A stretch of DNA of 64,000 bases, taken from the NCBI RefSeq assembly GCF_004522215.1, contig NZ_SDLR01000010.1, positions 53,075-117,074 on the forward strand, in the 5' to 3' direction. The position numbers were made by a program, and so were the translations under genes. Numbering within the stretch: the stretch's first letter is position 1; the number at the start of each line of letters is the position of its first letter. The notes beneath the pieces were generated by a model. That model saw only the letters and a list, made by a program, of their open reading frames with translations. It was not told where the DNA came from and searched no databases. The stretch is from Ammoniphilus sp. YIM 78166 (GTDB lineage Bacteria; Bacillota; Bacilli; Aneurinibacillales; RAOX-1). Shown in pieces: positions 8,647 through 17,594 of this stretch.

Positions 8647-9270
8647 TTACTTCTTATGTCTCGCAGCCAATTCCTTCAAAACATCATCCAACGGCAGGCG
8701 CTGCTCACGTAACAGCACAAGCAAGTGGTAGAGCAAATCGCTGGCTTCATAGCGAAGCTCATCATGGTTGCGGTTTTTCGCCGCAATGATCACTTCACTT
8801 GCTTCCTCGCCGACCTTCTTCAAAATCTTGTCCACGCCTTTTTCAAACAAGTACGTGGTATACGCCCCTTCCGGGCGTTCCGCATCACGCTCCGCGATCA
8901 ACTGCTCCAAGCTCGCCAAGATTCCAAAACGGTCCTCCAACGGCTCATGCTCACCATGGATCGCATCAAAGCACGTATAGGTATTGCGGTGACAAGCCGG
9001 GCCTGCCGGCTGGACGCGAACCAACAGCGTGTCCCCATCGCAATCCAACGAAATGCTGACAACCTTCTGCGTGTTGCCGGAGGTTCCTCCTTTGTGCCAG
9101 TATTCCTCACGAGAACGGCTCCAGAACCAGGTTTCACCGGAATCGATGGTGCGCTGCAAAGATTCTTTATTCATATACGCCATCATCAGCACTTCTTTGC
9201 TTTGCGCGTCCTGTACGATAGCCGGAACTAATCCGCGTTCATCAAATTTAATCTTTTCCCAATCGATCAT
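8647..9270 (-). CDS. hisIE: Bifunctional PR-AMP cyclohydrolase / PR-ATP pyrophosphohydrolase
   Basis: 207 aa fusion carrying histidine steps 3 and 2. The N-terminal HisI domain (1-115) has the signature WFWSRSREEYWHKGGTSGN and metal-binding CDGD and CHRNTYTCF segments. The C-terminal HisE domain (about 120-207) is an all-alpha MazG-like pyrophosphohydrolase with KVGEEASEVIIAAK. The start overlaps the hisF stop by 4 nt (ATGA), which indicates translational coupling. Last gene of the operon, directly before the terminator. Confidence 0.96.
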   Translation of the reverse strand: MIDWEKIKFDERGLVPAIVQDAQSKEVLMMAYMNKESLQRTIDSGETWFWSRSREEYWHKGGTSGNTQKVVSISLDCDGDTLLVRVQPAGPACHRNTYTCFDAIHGEHEPLEDRFGILASLEQLIAERDAERPEGAYTTYLFEKGVDKILKKVGEEASEVIIAAKNRNHDELRYEASDLLYHLLVLLREQRLPLDDVLKELAARHKK

Positions 9271-10028
9271 AGCCGAACTTCCACTCCTTTTTCTCGCAGA
9301 TGCGTCTTCACTTCGCCAATGGAAACTTCCTTGTAGTGGAAGATGGAAGCGGCAAGTCCTGCATCTGCTTTTCCTTCCGTGAACGCATCGAGGAAATGCT
9401 CAGCGTTCCCTGCTCCCCCTGAAGCGATGACCGGAATGCCCACCGCCTCTGAGATCGCGCGGGTCAGGCCGAGGTCAAATCCGTCCTTATGCCCGTCCGA
9501 ATTCATGCTGGTCAACAGGATTTCCCCTGCGCCCAGCGACTCCGCTTGGCGTGCCCACTCTACAGCATCTAATCCTGCCGCTTTTCGACCGCCATGCGTG
9601 AAAACTTCCCAGCCTTCCCCGTTTTCGCGGCGTCTGGCATCGATCGCGACAACAATACATTGGGACCCAAACACTTCGGCCCCTTCCCGAATCAGCTCTG
9701 GACGAAGAATTGCGGCCGTGTTCACCGATACTTTATCCGCTCCGGCACGAAGCACGCGGCGCATGTCGTCCACGCTGTTAATTCCGCCGCCTACGGTAAA
9801 CGGAATCGTCACTTTCCCTGCGGTTTCCCGAATCACTTCCACCATCGTCTGGCGTCCTTCATGAGAAGCCGAAATGTCGAGGAATACGAGCTCATCGGCT
9901 CCCTCCTGGCTATATAGCTCAGCCAGCTCCACCGGATCCCCTGCATCGCGCAGGTTGACGAAGCTGACCCCTTTCACCACTCGCCCGTCTTTCACATCCA
10001 GGCAAGGGATAATTCGTTTAGTCAACAC
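9267..10028 (-). CDS. hisF: Imidazole glycerol phosphate synthase cyclase subunit
   Basis: 253 aa (beta/alpha)8 barrel. The catalytic Asp11 (CLDVKDGRVVKG) and the second Asp in AIDARR are present. It joins PRFAR and ammonia from HisH to give IGP and AICAR. Start is GTG at 10028 directly after hisA; the next codon TTG is an alternative. HisH is encoded two genes upstream, so the heterodimer is made from one transcript. Confidence 0.96.
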   Translation of the reverse strand: MLTKRIIPCLDVKDGRVVKGVSFVNLRDAGDPVELAELYSQEGADELVFLDISASHEGRQTMVEVIRETAGKVTIPFTVGGGINSVDDMRRVLRAGADKVSVNTAAILRPELIREGAEVFGSQCIVVAIDARRRENGEGWEVFTHGGRKAAGLDAVEWARQAESLGAGEILLTSMNSDGHKDGFDLGLTRAISEAVGIPVIASGGAGNAEHFLDAFTEGKADAGLAASIFHYKEVSIGEVKTHLREKGVEVRL

Positions 10029-10029
10029 A

Positions 10030-10770
10030 TTACTTCACCTCGACTTCCTTGACCGCGTCCGTTAACTTGATTCGATCCGTGTACAAGGCTTTACCTACGA
10101 TCGCTCCGCACACGCCGTCCGCGGCATATTGAGCCAGGTTATGCAAATCATTCATGACACTCACTCCACCGGAAGCAATCACCTGCACTTCAGCCGCGCG
10201 AGCCAAGCCGACGATCTCGGCAATATTCGGGCCTTGCAACGTTCCGTCTCGAGCAATATCAGTATAGATAAAAATTTCGGCTCCTTTTTTAGCCAACTCC
10301 TGCGCGAGCACCTCTGCTTTGACCTCCGAAGTCTCTAACCAACCATGAGTTGCCACGAATCCGTTACGGGCGTCGATCCCGATCGCAATGCGCGAACCGC
10401 CGTATTGCTTCAAAGCTTCTTCCACGAACGGACGGTCTTGGATCGCTGATGTCCCCAATATGACGCGGCTAACTCCACCGTCCAGGTAACGGGCTACCTG
10501 CTCCATGTTGCGGATTCCCCCGCCGACTTGCACAGGCACCTTCAAGGATTGCGCAATCTCAAGAATCACTTCATCATTCACCGGCGCTCCAGCCTTGGCT
10601 CCGTCCAGATCAACCAAGTGAACCCATGCTGCTCCCTGCTCTTCCCACTGTTTCGCCATATCAACCGGAGAATCTCCATACACCGTTTCCTGGTTGTAGT
10701 CTCCCTGAATCAAGCGGACACACTTTCCGCCTCGTATATCAATCGCAGGATAAATCAAAAACTCAGCCAT
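10030..10770 (-). CDS. hisA: ProFAR isomerase
   Basis: 246 aa (beta/alpha)8 barrel related to HisF. The general base Asp is in PAIDIRGGKCVRL and the acid in TDIARDGTLQGPN. It performs the Amadori rearrangement of ProFAR to PRFAR. The ATG at 10770 has GGAAGG 7 to 8 nt upstream; an in-frame GTG at 10779 lies within that site. It overlaps the end of hisH by 8 nt. Confidence 0.95.
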   Translation of the reverse strand: MAEFLIYPAIDIRGGKCVRLIQGDYNQETVYGDSPVDMAKQWEEQGAAWVHLVDLDGAKAGAPVNDEVILEIAQSLKVPVQVGGGIRNMEQVARYLDGGVSRVILGTSAIQDRPFVEEALKQYGGSRIAIGIDARNGFVATHGWLETSEVKAEVLAQELAKKGAEIFIYTDIARDGTLQGPNIAEIVGLARAAEVQVIASGGVSVMNDLHNLAQYAADGVCGAIVGKALYTDRIKLTDAVKEVEVK

Positions 10771-11392
10771 GCTTAACACCTTCCTTCACCAGCTTTGCAA
10801 AATTGTCCAACAGCTTCATGCCCACGTCCCCGCTTTTTTCCGGGTGGAACTGAGTGGCATACACGTTTTTGCGACCGATAATCGCTGGCACTTCCTGAAA
10901 ATAATCAGCGGTCCCAATCAAGATATCACGATCGGTCGTAGCCGGGTCCAGGAAGTAGGAGTGTACAAAATAGGCATAGCCTTGTTCTACGTCCTTCACA
11001 AGGACACTGTCAGGCTGCAAAAAGTTCAATCGATTCCAGCCCATATGCGGAATTTTATAGTCTCCTTGAAAACGACGAACCACACCAGGAAAAATGGCAA
11101 GTCCTTCGTTTTGTCCATGCTCTTCACTTTCGCTAAACAACAGCTGCATCCCAAGGCAAATGCCAAACAGCGGACGGCCCGAAGCGGCAAAATCGCGAAT
11201 GGCGTCCACGAAGCCTTGCTCTCTCAGATTGCGCATGGCATCGCCAAACGCACCCACTCCTGGAAGAATGGCGCCGTCGGCTTTCGACAATTGTTCAGGT
11301 GAATCCACAATTTCATAATCATAGCCCAGACGCTCTATCGCCTTGCTGACGCTGTGCAAGTTCCCCATGCCGTAATCGATAATGGCGATCAT
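10763..11392 (-). CDS. hisH: Imidazole glycerol phosphate synthase glutaminase subunit
   Basis: 209 aa class I glutamine amidotransferase. The nucleophile elbow is FGICLGMQLL, and the His-Glu dyad is in QFHPEKSG. It supplies ammonia to HisF. RBS AAGGGGATG precedes the ATG. It lies 2 nt after hisB. Confidence 0.96.
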   Translation of the reverse strand: MIAIIDYGMGNLHSVSKAIERLGYDYEIVDSPEQLSKADGAILPGVGAFGDAMRNLREQGFVDAIRDFAASGRPLFGICLGMQLLFSESEEHGQNEGLAIFPGVVRRFQGDYKIPHMGWNRLNFLQPDSVLVKDVEQGYAYFVHSYFLDPATTDRDILIGTADYFQEVPAIIGRKNVYATQFHPEKSGDVGMKLLDNFAKLVKEGVKHG

Positions 11393-11394
11393 GT

Positions 11395-11979
11395 CTATAA
11401 CATCCCCTTTGTCGATGGAACCCCTTTGACCCTTGGATCGATGGAGGTGGCTTCATCCAGCGCACGCGCCAGGGCTTTGAAGATCGCTTCGATCATATGA
11501 TGGGTGTTATATCCGTAGTGAAGGATGATATGCAAATTCATGCGTGCCTCCAGTGCAAGCTTCCACATGAATTCGTGAACCAGTTCCGTCGGGAATTGCC
11601 CCACTTGCTGACTTGGGTATTGCGCACGGTACTCCAGGTGCGGACGGTTGCTTAGATCGATCACGACTTGAGCTAAGGTTTCATCCATCGGAACAAAAGA
11701 ATTGCCATAACGCTTAATCCCTTTTTTATCCCCTAAGGCTTCACGAAGCACTTGTCCTAGGCAAATCGCAATGTCTTCCGTGGTATGGTGATAATCCACA
11801 TCAATATCCCCTACGGCTTTCACCGTGAGGTCGAAATGGCCGTGCTTGGTAAACAGGTCGAGCATATGGTTCAAAAAGGGTACGCCCGTATCAATGTTCG
11901 CGATCCCTTGTCCATCAATGTTAAACTCAAGTTCAATTTCGGTTTCACCCGTTTTACGATAAATCTGACTGCTGCGCAT
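11395..11979 (-). CDS. hisB: Imidazoleglycerol-phosphate dehydratase
   Basis: 194 aa monofunctional dehydratase without the histidinol-phosphatase domain fused in enterobacteria. Mn-binding histidine clusters are DYHHTTEDIAICLG and HIILHYGYNTHHMIEA. The histidinol-phosphate phosphatase and aminotransferase must be encoded elsewhere. Starts 8 nt after hisD. Confidence 0.96.
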   Translation of the reverse strand: MRSSQIYRKTGETEIELEFNIDGQGIANIDTGVPFLNHMLDLFTKHGHFDLTVKAVGDIDVDYHHTTEDIAICLGQVLREALGDKKGIKRYGNSFVPMDETLAQVVIDLSNRPHLEYRAQYPSQQVGQFPTELVHEFMWKLALEARMNLHIILHYGYNTHHMIEAIFKALARALDEATSIDPRVKGVPSTKGML

Positions 11980-11987
11980 GTTGTGAG

Positions 11988-13265
11988 TTATCCCCTTTCC
12001 TTCTTTAAGCGGAATTCAATCGCCCGTGCATGGGCGGTTAGTCCTTCCGATTCGGCCAAAGCGATGATTTTCGGCCCGTTTTGGAGTAGGTCGGTACGGC
12101 TATAGGAAATCAAGCTGGATTTTTTAATGAAATCATCCACATTCAAGGGAGAAGAAAAGCGTGCTGTGCCATTCGTCGGAAGCACGTGGTTCGGTCCGGC
12201 AAAATAGTCGCCCACCGGTTCCGAGCTGTATTCCCCTAGGAAAATGGCTCCGGCGTTTTCAATCTGCCCTACATATTGGAAAGGATCTTCAATCATCAAT
12301 TCCAAATGTTCAGGCGCGAGCTCGTTTACGGTCTTGATTCCTTCTGCTAGGCTCTCCACCACACAAATCGCTCCATAATCACGAATGGAAGCCTCGGCGA
12401 TCTCCCGGCGCGGAAGCTCGGCTACTTGCTTGGCGACCTCGAGCTGAACCTCTTCAGCAAGGGCTTGACTTGTCGTTACTAATACCGCGGAAGCCATCGG
12501 GTCATGCTCCGCTTGGGAAAGAAGGTCCGCTGCGATATAGGTTGGATTGGCTTGTTCATCCGCAAGGACCACAATCTCGCTTGGACCCGCCACCATATCA
12601 ATATCCACCATCCCAAACACTTCCCGCTTAGCTAAAGCGACATAGATGTTGCCCGGTCCGACAATTTTATCGACCGGTTGAATCGTTTCCGTACCATAGG
12701 TCAGGGCGGCAACCGCTTGGGCTCCCCCCACTTTGTAGATTTCCGTTACGCCCGCAATATAAGCGGCCGTGAGGACACCCGGGTCAATTCGGCCTTGCTT
12801 GTCTGGAGGCGTGACCATCACGATCTCCTGGACGCCTGCGACTTTCGCCGGAAGAGCGTTCATGAGCACAGAGGATGGATAGGCAGCTCTGCCGCCAGGA
12901 ACGTAGATTCCTACGCGCTTCAGCGGACGAATGATTTGTCCGAGTAAGGTCCCCGTAGGCGACGTTTGCATCCAGGACTGTCTGGCTTGCTTTTCATGGA
13001 AGGTACGGATATTGTTTGCGGCTTCTTCAAGCGCTTGACGGACTTCCTCCGAGACTTCGGATAGGGCGGCTTGGATTTCTTCCGGAGTGACGGCCAGGTT
13101 TTCGATATGCACCCCATCAAACTTCTCGGTGTACGCACGTACCGCCTGATCGCCTTCTTTTTTCACGGTGGAAAGAATGTTAAGAACAGCTTGACGCTGT
13201 TCTTCCGTTCCTGTTTCTACATCTCGTTTGGTTGAAAAGTTGTTTATGTCCACAATTTTCATCAT
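11988..13265 (-). CDS. hisD: Histidinol dehydrogenase
   Basis: 425 aa zinc enzyme for the last two steps, histidinol to histidine. Typical segments are KVGGAQAVAALTYGTETI, DMVAGPSEIVVLADE and LAPEHLELM. Two adjacent ATG codons (13265, 13262) follow GAGAGGAG; either may be used. It sits 2 nt after hisG. Confidence 0.96.
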   Translation of the reverse strand: MMKIVDINNFSTKRDVETGTEEQRQAVLNILSTVKKEGDQAVRAYTEKFDGVHIENLAVTPEEIQAALSEVSEEVRQALEEAANNIRTFHEKQARQSWMQTSPTGTLLGQIIRPLKRVGIYVPGGRAAYPSSVLMNALPAKVAGVQEIVMVTPPDKQGRIDPGVLTAAYIAGVTEIYKVGGAQAVAALTYGTETIQPVDKIVGPGNIYVALAKREVFGMVDIDMVAGPSEIVVLADEQANPTYIAADLLSQAEHDPMASAVLVTTSQALAEEVQLEVAKQVAELPRREIAEASIRDYGAICVVESLAEGIKTVNELAPEHLELMIEDPFQYVGQIENAGAIFLGEYSSEPVGDYFAGPNHVLPTNGTARFSSPLNVDDFIKKSSLISYSRTDLLQNGPKIIALAESEGLTAHARAIEFRLKKERG

Positions 13266-13267
13266 GA

Positions 13268-13897
13268 TTATTCTCCTCTCGGAATGACGGAGGCAAATTT
13301 ATCTACTATATAATCAATCTCCGCGTTTTTCATGCGGTAGCTTACTCGGTTGGCAATGAGACGCGTCGTGATCGGCATCATTTCTTCTAGCTCGACAAGA
13401 CCATTTTCCTTTAAGGTGCGGCCCGTCGAGACTATGTCTACAATTCGATCCGCTAAGCCAATGAGCGGCGCCAGCTCGATAGAACCATTGAGTTTAATCA
13501 CCTCGACTTGAGCTCCCTGCTCCCGGAAATAGCGGGAGGCTACCTTCGGGTACTTCGTCGCTACTCTTGGCGCGTCGGTCGGCTTCCAGTCGGGAAGGCC
13601 GGCAACGGAGAGGCGGCAGTGGCTGATTTTGAGGTCAAGAAGCTCGTACACATCCCGCTCTTCTTCCAGCAGCACGTCTTTTCCAACTACACCAATATCG
13701 GCCACGCCGTATTCCACGTAAGTCGGGACGTCTGTAGGTTTAGCCAAGATAAAATCTATATTGATTTCTTCTACAGGAATGATGAGTTTACGAGAATCTT
13801 CAAATTCCGGAGGAATGGGTAGTCCCGCTTCGCGAAGCAGCTCCACGGCTTCCTCAAAAATGCGGCCCTTAGGCATCGCAACTGTCAATCTAGACAT
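13268..13897 (-). CDS. hisG: ATP phosphoribosyltransferase, short catalytic subunit
   Basis: 209 aa short-form HisG lacking the C-terminal ACT-like regulatory domain, so it needs the HisZ subunit encoded just upstream (8-nt overlap). The PRPP-binding segment IVDIVSTGRTLKENGL is clear. It catalyses the committed step, ATP plus PRPP to PR-ATP. RBS GAGGAGGGG precedes the ATG. Confidence 0.96.
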   Translation of the reverse strand: MSRLTVAMPKGRIFEEAVELLREAGLPIPPEFEDSRKLIIPVEEINIDFILAKPTDVPTYVEYGVADIGVVGKDVLLEEERDVYELLDLKISHCRLSVAGLPDWKPTDAPRVATKYPKVASRYFREQGAQVEVIKLNGSIELAPLIGLADRIVDIVSTGRTLKENGLVELEEMMPITTRLIANRVSYRMKNAEIDYIVDKFASVIPRGE

Positions 13898-15044
13898 AGG
13901 TTTCCCCTCCTCTCAAATCGATAATAGCATCGTAGTGTTCCGTCGGCGCCTGCGTTCCAATTATGACAATGGAGTCTTGGCGAAGGTCGGTCGCTTTTTG
14001 AATGGCTTCTGTACGGCATTCCTGATCATAACGGATGTAGATCTTGCGCTGCTCCTGCGGTGCTTCCAACTCGGACGATTGAAGAAGACGATCCATCTTG
14101 ATAGCAAATCCCGTCGATGGATTGTCCACGCCAAAGCGAGACAACAGCTGATCATATCTTCCCCCGCCGCATACTGGCCATCCTTGGTTGGCCGCGTATC
14201 CTTCGAAGAGGATTCCTGTGTAATAGTTCATGCTGCTGAGCAGGTTAAGGTCAAACAAGATATGTTCTGTTACTTCATAAGCTTGAAGGGCGCCCCATAG
14301 CTGCTGCAAGTTGCGGACCGCTTTTCGTGCTCGGCCATTAATCGTCAAGGCTTCCGCATCGGCCAGTTTCTCTACTCCGCCGCGAAGCTTGAGGATGCCG
14401 TGAAGTCTTGCCTTTTGGTCCTCCGCGATGGAAAGGGCTTCTACATCCTGGCGGAACCCTACGTAGTCGGAGGTATGCAGGCGTTCTTTCAGCTTTTCGC
14501 GCTGATCCTCAGAATCTACGGTTTCTTCCAATAAACCTTCCATAAAATCAACATGGCCGATGGCAATCTTGAAGTTCGTGAGACCAGCTGCTTGTAGGGA
14601 GGCAACGGCAAGCGCGATCACTTCTGCATCAGCTTCCACCGTCGCATCGCCGATTAGCTCCACGCCGCTTTGGATAAACTCCGCATTTCTTCCCGCTTCA
14701 TTCTGCTGCGCGCGGAACACGTTCGTGTTGTACATAAGTCTCAGTGGACGGGGCTCGTCTTTGAGCAGGGAAGAAGCGACGCGAGCGATCGGCGCTGTCA
14801 CGTCCGGTCTCAGGACCAAGGTGCGGCCCTGGCGGTCCAATAGTTTAAAAAGCTTATTATCTAAGGTGGCGCTGGCATCGCCCACTGTATCGTAATATTC
14901 CAAGGTTGGTGTCAGAATCTCCTGATAACCCCACCGTTTCATGCAAGTATTCAGCTTTTCTTCTACGAAGCGCTGCTTCGCCAGCAAGTCTGGCAAATAA
15001 TCGCGCATGCCTAGCGGTTTCTCAAATCCAAGCGGCTTAGTCAC
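13890..15044 (-). CDS. hisZ: ATP phosphoribosyltransferase regulatory subunit
   Basis: 384 aa class II HisRS paralogue lacking the anticodon-binding domain. It has aminoacyl-synthetase motifs 1 and 2 (about residues 45-120, with LRPDVTAPIAR). It forms the hetero-octamer with short HisG and mediates histidine feedback. The GTG at 15044 has GAGGTGA 8 nt upstream. The in-frame GTG at 15056 is part of that Shine-Dalgarno and is unlikely. First gene of the his operon. Confidence 0.92.
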   Translation of the reverse strand: MTKPLGFEKPLGMRDYLPDLLAKQRFVEEKLNTCMKRWGYQEILTPTLEYYDTVGDASATLDNKLFKLLDRQGRTLVLRPDVTAPIARVASSLLKDEPRPLRLMYNTNVFRAQQNEAGRNAEFIQSGVELIGDATVEADAEVIALAVASLQAAGLTNFKIAIGHVDFMEGLLEETVDSEDQREKLKERLHTSDYVGFRQDVEALSIAEDQKARLHGILKLRGGVEKLADAEALTINGRARKAVRNLQQLWGALQAYEVTEHILFDLNLLSSMNYYTGILFEGYAANQGWPVCGGGRYDQLLSRFGVDNPSTGFAIKMDRLLQSSELEAPQEQRKIYIRYDQECRTEAIQKATDLRQDSIVIIGTQAPTEHYDAIIDLRGGETYV

Positions 15045-15114
15045 GGCTGAAGTCACCTCATTTTTCCGATTCGCTTTAGTCTGCTAATAAGATAAAGCGT
15101 TGTTTGTTGTTTGA

Positions 15115-15144
15115 ATTCTATCACAGTTAGGTAAAATGCGTCAA
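15115..15144 (-). promoter_or_regulatory. SigmaA-type promoter of the his operon
   Basis: Minus-strand -35 TTGACG (15139-15144), 18-nt spacer, -10 TAGAAT (15115-15120), about 70 nt before the hisZ start. No T-box or attenuator structure is evident in the short leader. Confidence 0.65.
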
Positions 15145-15152
15145 CTCATAGT

Positions 15153-15257
15153 TTACCAGGGAAATTGGAAATAAGTGAGGGATAAATCCGCGGATTTGAT
15201 GGATATTTTCCCGTGTTTGATGGATATCATTCAAAACTTGAAGGATTCCTCGATCTC
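15153..15257 (+). repeat. Array of 21-nt units upstream of NERD gene 1
   Basis: Units begin at 15174, 15195, 15216 and 15237, exactly 21 nt apart. A more degenerate one may start at 15153. The shared core is TTTGATGGATAT with the variants GAGGGATA and GAAGGATT. The array ends about 40 nt before the GTG of the NERD gene and so probably lies in its promoter or leader. Similar 21-nt periodicity occurs at 34914-35079 and 63737-64000. Confidence 0.7.
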
Positions 15258-15299
15258 CAGATCGAATCTCTTCTTAATCTACCCCAAGGAGGCGAGTAC

Positions 15300-16247
15300 G
15301 TGATAAAAAAAGAACGAGAAAATCCACCTACATTGAAAAAATACGAGGCACTCCTCAGGCTTCTCCCTACCAACCACCCGAAGAGGAAGATCCTAGAGGA
15401 AGAGCATCGCAATATCCGCGCCGGTTACCATGGTGAAAAGGAATTAGACTACCATCTCTCCTTATTACCCGAAGACGAGTTTCTTATCTTTCAGGGACTA
15501 CACTTGCCTAAAGTTCAAATGGACACTTTGCTGCTCTCCCCCTCGTTCGGCGTCATCATAGAAAGCAAGAATTTCTCCGGCACCTTGCATTTCGACAGTG
15601 AATCCGGTCAATTCACTCGAACACTCCATCAAAACAAGCAAGGCTTCTCTGATCCGATTCTCCAAGTGAACCGCCAAAAGCTCCGATTCCAACAATGGCT
15701 CACTCAACACAAGGTAAAGCCACTCCCCTTACACGTTCTGGTAGCCATCAGCTTCCCCAGCACCCTCCTCGAAACTGACCGCACCAACTCCCACATTTTC
15801 AAGATTGTGACGCACGCCGAGCGTATCCCATCCAAAATCTTAGCCCTCCCGCAAGCCGAAAAACCGATGCTCTCCCTGCAACAACTTAAAAAGCTAACCA
15901 CCCTACTCCTCCAAGAGAATACGTCACCCTCCACTGACATCCTGCAAAAGCACCCTATCCACCCGAGGGACTTCACCCCAGGAATCCCCTGCCCAAACTG
16001 CAAGCCACTCACCATGACTAGAGCCCATGGCCTATGGATCTGCCCCCACTGTCAGCACAAAGATAAACTAGCCCATCTTCAACCCATCCAGGACTACCTT
16101 GCCATCCTCGGCCAACTCTCCAATCAGCAATGCCAGCAACTCCTCCAGCTTCCCAGTCCCCAACTGGTCAGCCGACTGCTGGCGGCCATGAAGCTCCCCC
16201 ACAGAGGACAAAATAAAGGGAGAATTTACCTGTCCCCAGAACTATAA
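15300..16247 (+). CDS. NERD-domain nuclease-like protein with zinc ribbon and C-terminal winged-helix-like region (paralogue 1)
   Basis: 315 aa. The NERD domain (about 40-165) has the restriction-endonuclease-like core Asp75 and Glu88-x-Lys90 (MDTLLLSPSFGVIIESKNF). A zinc ribbon follows (Cys231, Cys234, Cys248, Cys251). The C-terminal 60 residues look like a helix-turn-helix (SNQQCQQLL...SRLLAAMKLP). DNA or RNA cleavage is a family-level inference; the biological role is unknown. GTG at 15300 with AAGGAGG at 15286-15292; the paralogue at 62624-63610 begins with the same residues (xIKK), which supports this start. The second half is strongly C-rich on the coding strand, unlike neighbouring genes. 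Confidence 0.8.
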   Translation: MIKKERENPPTLKKYEALLRLLPTNHPKRKILEEEHRNIRAGYHGEKELDYHLSLLPEDEFLIFQGLHLPKVQMDTLLLSPSFGVIIESKNFSGTLHFDSESGQFTRTLHQNKQGFSDPILQVNRQKLRFQQWLTQHKVKPLPLHVLVAISFPSTLLETDRTNSHIFKIVTHAERIPSKILALPQAEKPMLSLQQLKKLTTLLLQENTSPSTDILQKHPIHPRDFTPGIPCPNCKPLTMTRAHGLWICPHCQHKDKLAHLQPIQDYLAILGQLSNQQCQQLLQLPSPQLVSRLLAAMKLPHRGQNKGRIYLSPEL

Positions 16248-16270
16248 AAAAAACGACCCACACCGGGCCG
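16246..16270 (-). terminator. Terminator of the SGNH-MBOAT-microprotein operon
   Basis: Minus-strand CGGCCC and GGGTCG form a six-pair stem (one G-U) followed by eight T (A run at 16246-16253). It lies 10 nt after the microprotein stop and abuts the NERD stop on the other strand. Confidence 0.75.
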
Positions 16271-16279
16271 CCTCCAAAT

Positions 16280-16390
16280 CTAAAAATTATTATATATAAA
16301 ATTCGCTTCCGTTCCGGAACTAAATAACACAATCAACACAATGATCACCAGCCAAAACAACGCCCGGAATCCATCCGCTAACCACACCAT
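16280..16390 (-). CDS. 36-residue membrane peptide with C-terminal FxYxxF motif (DltX-like)
   Basis: Begins MVWLADGFRALFW, has one hydrophobic segment (residues 11-23) and ends with FIYNNF (31-36). DltX, the small partner of the D-alanyl transferase DltB, ends in FIYNEF, and its motif tyrosine is reported to take part in acyl transfer. GGGAGG at 16399-16404 lies 8 nt before the ATG and inside the last codons of the MBOAT gene, whose stop is 4 nt before this start: tight coupling. No dltA, dltC or dltD genes are present here, so it is probably a DltX analogue for another acylation system. The RBS, position and motif make this a real gene; the function is inferred. Confidence 0.8.
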   Translation of the reverse strand: MVWLADGFRALFWLVIIVLIVLFSSGTEANFIYNNF

Positions 16391-16394
16391 CCGG

Positions 16395-17585
16395 TCAACC
16401 TCCCAGCCCTAGCATTCGCGATATTACATAAAAGCTTTGCTGTACATCACAGGTGAAAAATACCCATCCAACGACTACGTAGTGAAAAGTAACCACTCCC
16501 CCTAGCCCAGCCAGCACACGATCACTCGGAACCAAACGAGCGACCCATGGGCCTACCCAAGAGGAATAGTACTTGAGAATAATCAACCCTATAGCGTGGA
16601 ACAGTCCCCACAAAACAAAATTCCAGGCCGCCCCGTGCCAAATCCCCGTAGCCATCCACACGATAAAAATATTGCGGAGCATTCTGGCCGTATTGACTCG
16701 GCTTCCGCCAAGGGGGATGAACAAGTAATCGCGAAACCAACTGGTCAAGGACATATGCCAATTTCGCCAGAACAAGGATAGGTTTCGCTTAAAATACGGG
16801 TAATTGAAATTCTCCATGATCTTATAGCCAAACAGACGCGCACTTCCTATGGCGATATCGGAATAACCGGAGAAATCCATGTAAATTTTGATGGCATACG
16901 CGTATGCGGCGATCCAGTAGCTGACCGAACTCAACCCAGCAGTTTGTAGCCCATCCGTAAAGGGAGTCAAAGAATCGGCAATGACGACTTTCTTAAACAA
17001 ACCGAGGAGAATCCTAAACAAACCTTCATAAATGCATTCCCACCGAAAGGTTACAGTATGCTCACGTGTCTGGACTTCAAAACGCTGGTACCGCTCAATG
17101 GGGCCAGAGGCCAAGGTCGGAAAAAACAGCATATAGGCAACAAACTGCCTAAAGTTCGTCTCCCGAATATCCCCTCGATACAGGTCAATCAGATAGTGCA
17201 TAAATTTAAAGGTAAAGAAGGAAATGCCCAACGGGATAACAAGATCAGGAATCGGCAGGCGTGCCGTCTGTTGAACCAGCAATAAGACATCATTGACCGT
17301 CCCCAGCACCCAGGCGGAATATTTGTAAGCACTCAAGACCCCTAAGGGAAGGAGCAATCCTAACACGAGCCAAAATTTTCTCCGAGACTGCAAGATCATC
17401 TGCCCCTTCCCATAGACCATCAACGTCATCGACACCAAAATCATCGTGGCCATGGGAAACGAAAACAAGAAAAAGAACAAGCTAGCCAGCAATAAGGCAT
17501 CTCTGCGGTGGCGAGCGGGTACCACAAACCAATACAGCAAGAAGAAAACAACCAAAAAGCTGCCATAAAAAAGAGATAATAACAT
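16395..17585 (-). CDS. MBOAT-family O-acyltransferase (AlgI/DltB-like)
   Basis: 396 aa polytopic membrane protein. MBOAT signatures are visible: FFPTLASGPIERYQRF (about 154-169), MDFSGYSDIAIG (236-247), NWHMSLTSWFRDYLFIPLGG (275-294) and the putative catalytic His317 in GIWHGAAWN. The family transfers acyl groups across the membrane to an extracytoplasmic acceptor. It is somewhat shorter than AlgI. RBS AGGGAGG before the ATG; it follows the SGNH gene by 9 nt and precedes the FxYxxF peptide by 4 nt. The three genes form an envelope O-acylation cassette; substrate unknown. Confidence 0.9.
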   Translation of the reverse strand: MLLSLFYGSFLVVFFLLYWFVVPARHRRDALLLASLFFFLFSFPMATMILVSMTLMVYGKGQMILQSRRKFWLVLGLLLPLGVLSAYKYSAWVLGTVNDVLLLVQQTARLPIPDLVIPLGISFFTFKFMHYLIDLYRGDIRETNFRQFVAYMLFFPTLASGPIERYQRFEVQTREHTVTFRWECIYEGLFRILLGLFKKVVIADSLTPFTDGLQTAGLSSVSYWIAAYAYAIKIYMDFSGYSDIAIGSARLFGYKIMENFNYPYFKRNLSLFWRNWHMSLTSWFRDYLFIPLGGSRVNTARMLRNIFIVWMATGIWHGAAWNFVLWGLFHAIGLIILKYYSSWVGPWVARLVPSDRVLAGLGGVVTFHYVVVGWVFFTCDVQQSFYVISRMLGLGG

Positions 17586-17594
17586 AAGACCTCC

